From NCBI GenBank assembly GCA_002398515.1, contig DGZL01000143.1:4365-12183 (forward strand): 7,819 nucleotides of DNA, given 5' to 3'. Below, one piece after another: positions 6,702 to 7,819 of the stretch. The notes under the pieces are model-generated. The model was not told the origin of the DNA and did not search any database. It saw only the letters and a program-made list of their open reading frames with translations. Every line of letters begins with the position of its first letter. Position 1 is the stretch's first letter. Position numbers and translations under genes: made by a program. The stretch is from Firmicutes bacterium UBA4981 (GTDB lineage: Bacteria > Bacillota > SHA-98 > UBA4971).

Positions 6702-7301
6702 ATGATTAGGATCAAGAATCCGAAGACAGTTAAAGGGATGAAGGCAAAAGAGAAGATCCTGGACGTGGTACTAGAGCTGTTTGAAGAAAATGGGTATGAG
6801 AAGACCACAATCAATGATATTTGCGAAAGAGCGGACATATCAAATGGAGCGTTCTATCATTATTTCAAGTCCAAGCAAGACATACTAATTGAAGTCCTTG
6901 CAGACGAAACTAAAGACCTGCTTGAACACTATAATTCCCTGGCTTTGGAATCAGCGGTGGAGAAGTTGTATAGGTTTTTGGGATTTCAGTTTAAATACTT
7001 CGATAGAAAGGGTAAGGAATTCGTTTCAAGGGTATTCATGATTGAGCTGGAGACAAAGGGTGGGTTTTTTCATCTTAATGACTTCATAATGACGAAACTA
7101 ATAAGACAATGTATCGAGGAAGGGCAAACGAGGGGCGAGATTACGGACGCGTACGATAGCGAGTTCATCGCAAACATGCTAACAAGCAGTATATTACACT
7201 CATCATTCAACTGGATGTCTTCTCATGACCAAGGAGACTTCAAAAGTTGTGCTATGCCGAATATAGAGAAAATAGTAAGCGTCTTTCGAAAACCAAATTG
7301 A
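6702..7301 (+). CDS. TetR/AcrR-family transcriptional regulator
   Basis: A 199-residue DNA-binding regulator, the normal length for TetR proteins. The N-terminal helix-turn-helix domain is plain: KEKILDVVLELFEENGYEKT (about 16-35), INDICERADISNGAFYHYFK (37-56) and SKQDIL, with the recognition helix near ISNGAFYHYF. The C-terminal ligand-binding and dimerisation region is divergent, so the inducer cannot be guessed. Three in-frame ATGs lie near the start (6663, 6672, 6702). The last is chosen because GGGGGA (6691-6696) is five bases before it, and the earlier ones add an unusual N-terminal extension. It is transcribed away from the AOR operon and probably controls it through the palindrome at 6431-6448. 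Its coding sequence is more AT-rich and richer in AGA/AGG/ATA codons than the ecf-truA block, a possible sign of separate ancestry. Confidence 0.93.
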   Translation: MIRIKNPKTVKGMKAKEKILDVVLELFEENGYEKTTINDICERADISNGAFYHYFKSKQDILIEVLADETKDLLEHYNSLALESAVEKLYRFLGFQFKYFDRKGKEFVSRVFMIELETKGGFFHLNDFIMTKLIRQCIEEGQTRGEITDAYDSEFIANMLTSSILHSSFNWMSSHDQGDFKSCAMPNIEKIVSVFRKPN

Positions 7302-7309
7302 GCTGAGGC

Positions 7310-7542
7310 ACAATACCCGGGGTCAAGCATCTGAGGCCTAATTGCGATTCGAGGATAATCCCCTGATGACATCTCTTCAGTCCAAGGGAATGTGCTTGGC
7401 GATTGGCGATGACATTTTCGCAGGCAATTAACACATCGGCCGCAGGAATTCCGCAAGCCATAGAGTGTAACATGTGGTGAACCAGCGTAAAGAATGCAAG
7501 GGGGCAATTGGAAGAGGCTGTTGGATATTGGGAAATGTCGAA
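7310..7542 (-). pseudogene. Probable remnant of a nitroreductase-family gene
   Basis: The - strand frame is open from just after a TAA at 7545-7543. It contains stretches that read like the middle of a flavin-dependent nitroreductase of the kind often fused to ferredoxin domains: HSMACGIPAADVLIACEN, then AHSLGLKRC, then LTPGIVPQL. Family members typically have an Asp-x2-(I/L)-Ala-x-Glu-Asn helix followed by AHSLGLGTC. Here the gap between the two blocks is about two residues longer, and the GLG turn reads GLK. A tandem 7-base repeat (TTGGCGA twice, 7396-7409) sits exactly in that gap. No start codon with a ribosome site, no N-terminal flavin-binding arginines and no C-terminal end are visible, and the frame runs on into tetR. 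I take it as a decayed fragment. The family call is from remembered patterns and could be wrong. Confidence 0.4.
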
Positions 7543-7819
7543 TTAACCGAGGTGTCTCACCCCAAGCTCATTTCTGGAAAACGTAGCCGAGAATAGCACA
7601 CGATTTCCAAACATAGGGATTGAGTTGTATTCTCAATCGACAGAACAAAGAAAGACGCGGGGAACATAGAAAACAGAGCAAAACGGTTTTGGGACCACGC
7701 ATGTAAGGTATACCATCTTCGCATCGGCTCTCTGGGCGAGCCAGTCGCTTACGGGGAAGCCCCCAAATTCCCCGGAATGGTTCTCAGGAAGAGCCAGTCA
7801 TCCATCGGTCAGCAGTCAA
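7543..7819. other. Gene-poor right end with dense inverted repeats
   Basis: No intact gene is recognised. Inverted repeats are crowded together: GATTGAG/CTCAATC (7618-7624 and 7632-7638), CAAAACGGTTTTG (7679-7691), GGTATACC (7707-7714), GGCTC/GAGCC (7726-7730 and 7738-7742) and GGGGAA/TTCCCC (7753-7758 and 7768-7773). Short direct repeats also occur: GAGCCAGTC at 7738-7746 and 7791-7799, and CATCGG at 7722-7727 and 7803-7808. A + strand frame is open from 7624 to the window edge, with its first ATG at 7777. A - strand frame is open over about 7639-7797. Neither is recognisable. This could be the start of a structured RNA or a mobile element that continues outside the window. Confidence 0.4.

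Noticed and set aside
7639..7797. Open frame of about 53 codons on the - strand near the right edge
   Set aside because: It has no ribosome site and no recognisable motif, and a + strand frame is open over the same bases; not enough to call a gene.

Overview
The window looks like chromosomal DNA from an anaerobic Firmicute of the class Clostridia. Three things support this: the ecfA-ecfT-truA block usual in Firmicutes next to the ribosomal-protein genes, a tungsten-type aldehyde:ferredoxin oxidoreductase (AOR), and purine-rich Shine-Dalgarno sites paired with GTG and TTG starts. The species cannot be named from the sequence.

Left block (1-2189, + strand): the 3' part of the second ATPase gene of an energy-coupling factor (ECF) vitamin/metal transporter, then overlapping ecfT, then truA (tRNA pseudouridine synthase). 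In many Firmicutes rplM and rpsI follow truA. Here a convergent gene ends only 15 bases after truA, so that neighbourhood is broken.

Middle block (2205-6354, - strand): a compact four-gene operon read from right to left. It encodes a 76-residue membrane protein, a large DUF362 protein whose cysteine-rich C-terminal part recalls the NuoB/hydrogenase small-subunit cluster domain, a MoaD-like protein ending in Gly-Gly, and the AOR. AOR and MoaD make a clear tungsto/molybdo-pterin enzyme module. The DUF362 and membrane proteins are the less familiar partners and may carry electrons or aid enzyme maturation.

Control region (6355-6701) and tetR (6702-7301, + strand): a TetR-family regulator is divergent from the operon. 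Between them is a near-consensus sigma-70-type promoter facing the operon (TTGACA, 17 bases, TACAAT). A near-perfect 18-base palindrome begins right at its predicted start point. This is the expected layout for repression of the AOR operon by the neighbouring TetR protein.

Right end (7302-7819): no intact gene is seen. About 230 bases on the - strand read like a decayed nitroreductase-family gene. The last 200 bases hold a dense run of inverted repeats and short direct repeats that may be part of a structured RNA or mobile element cut by the window edge.
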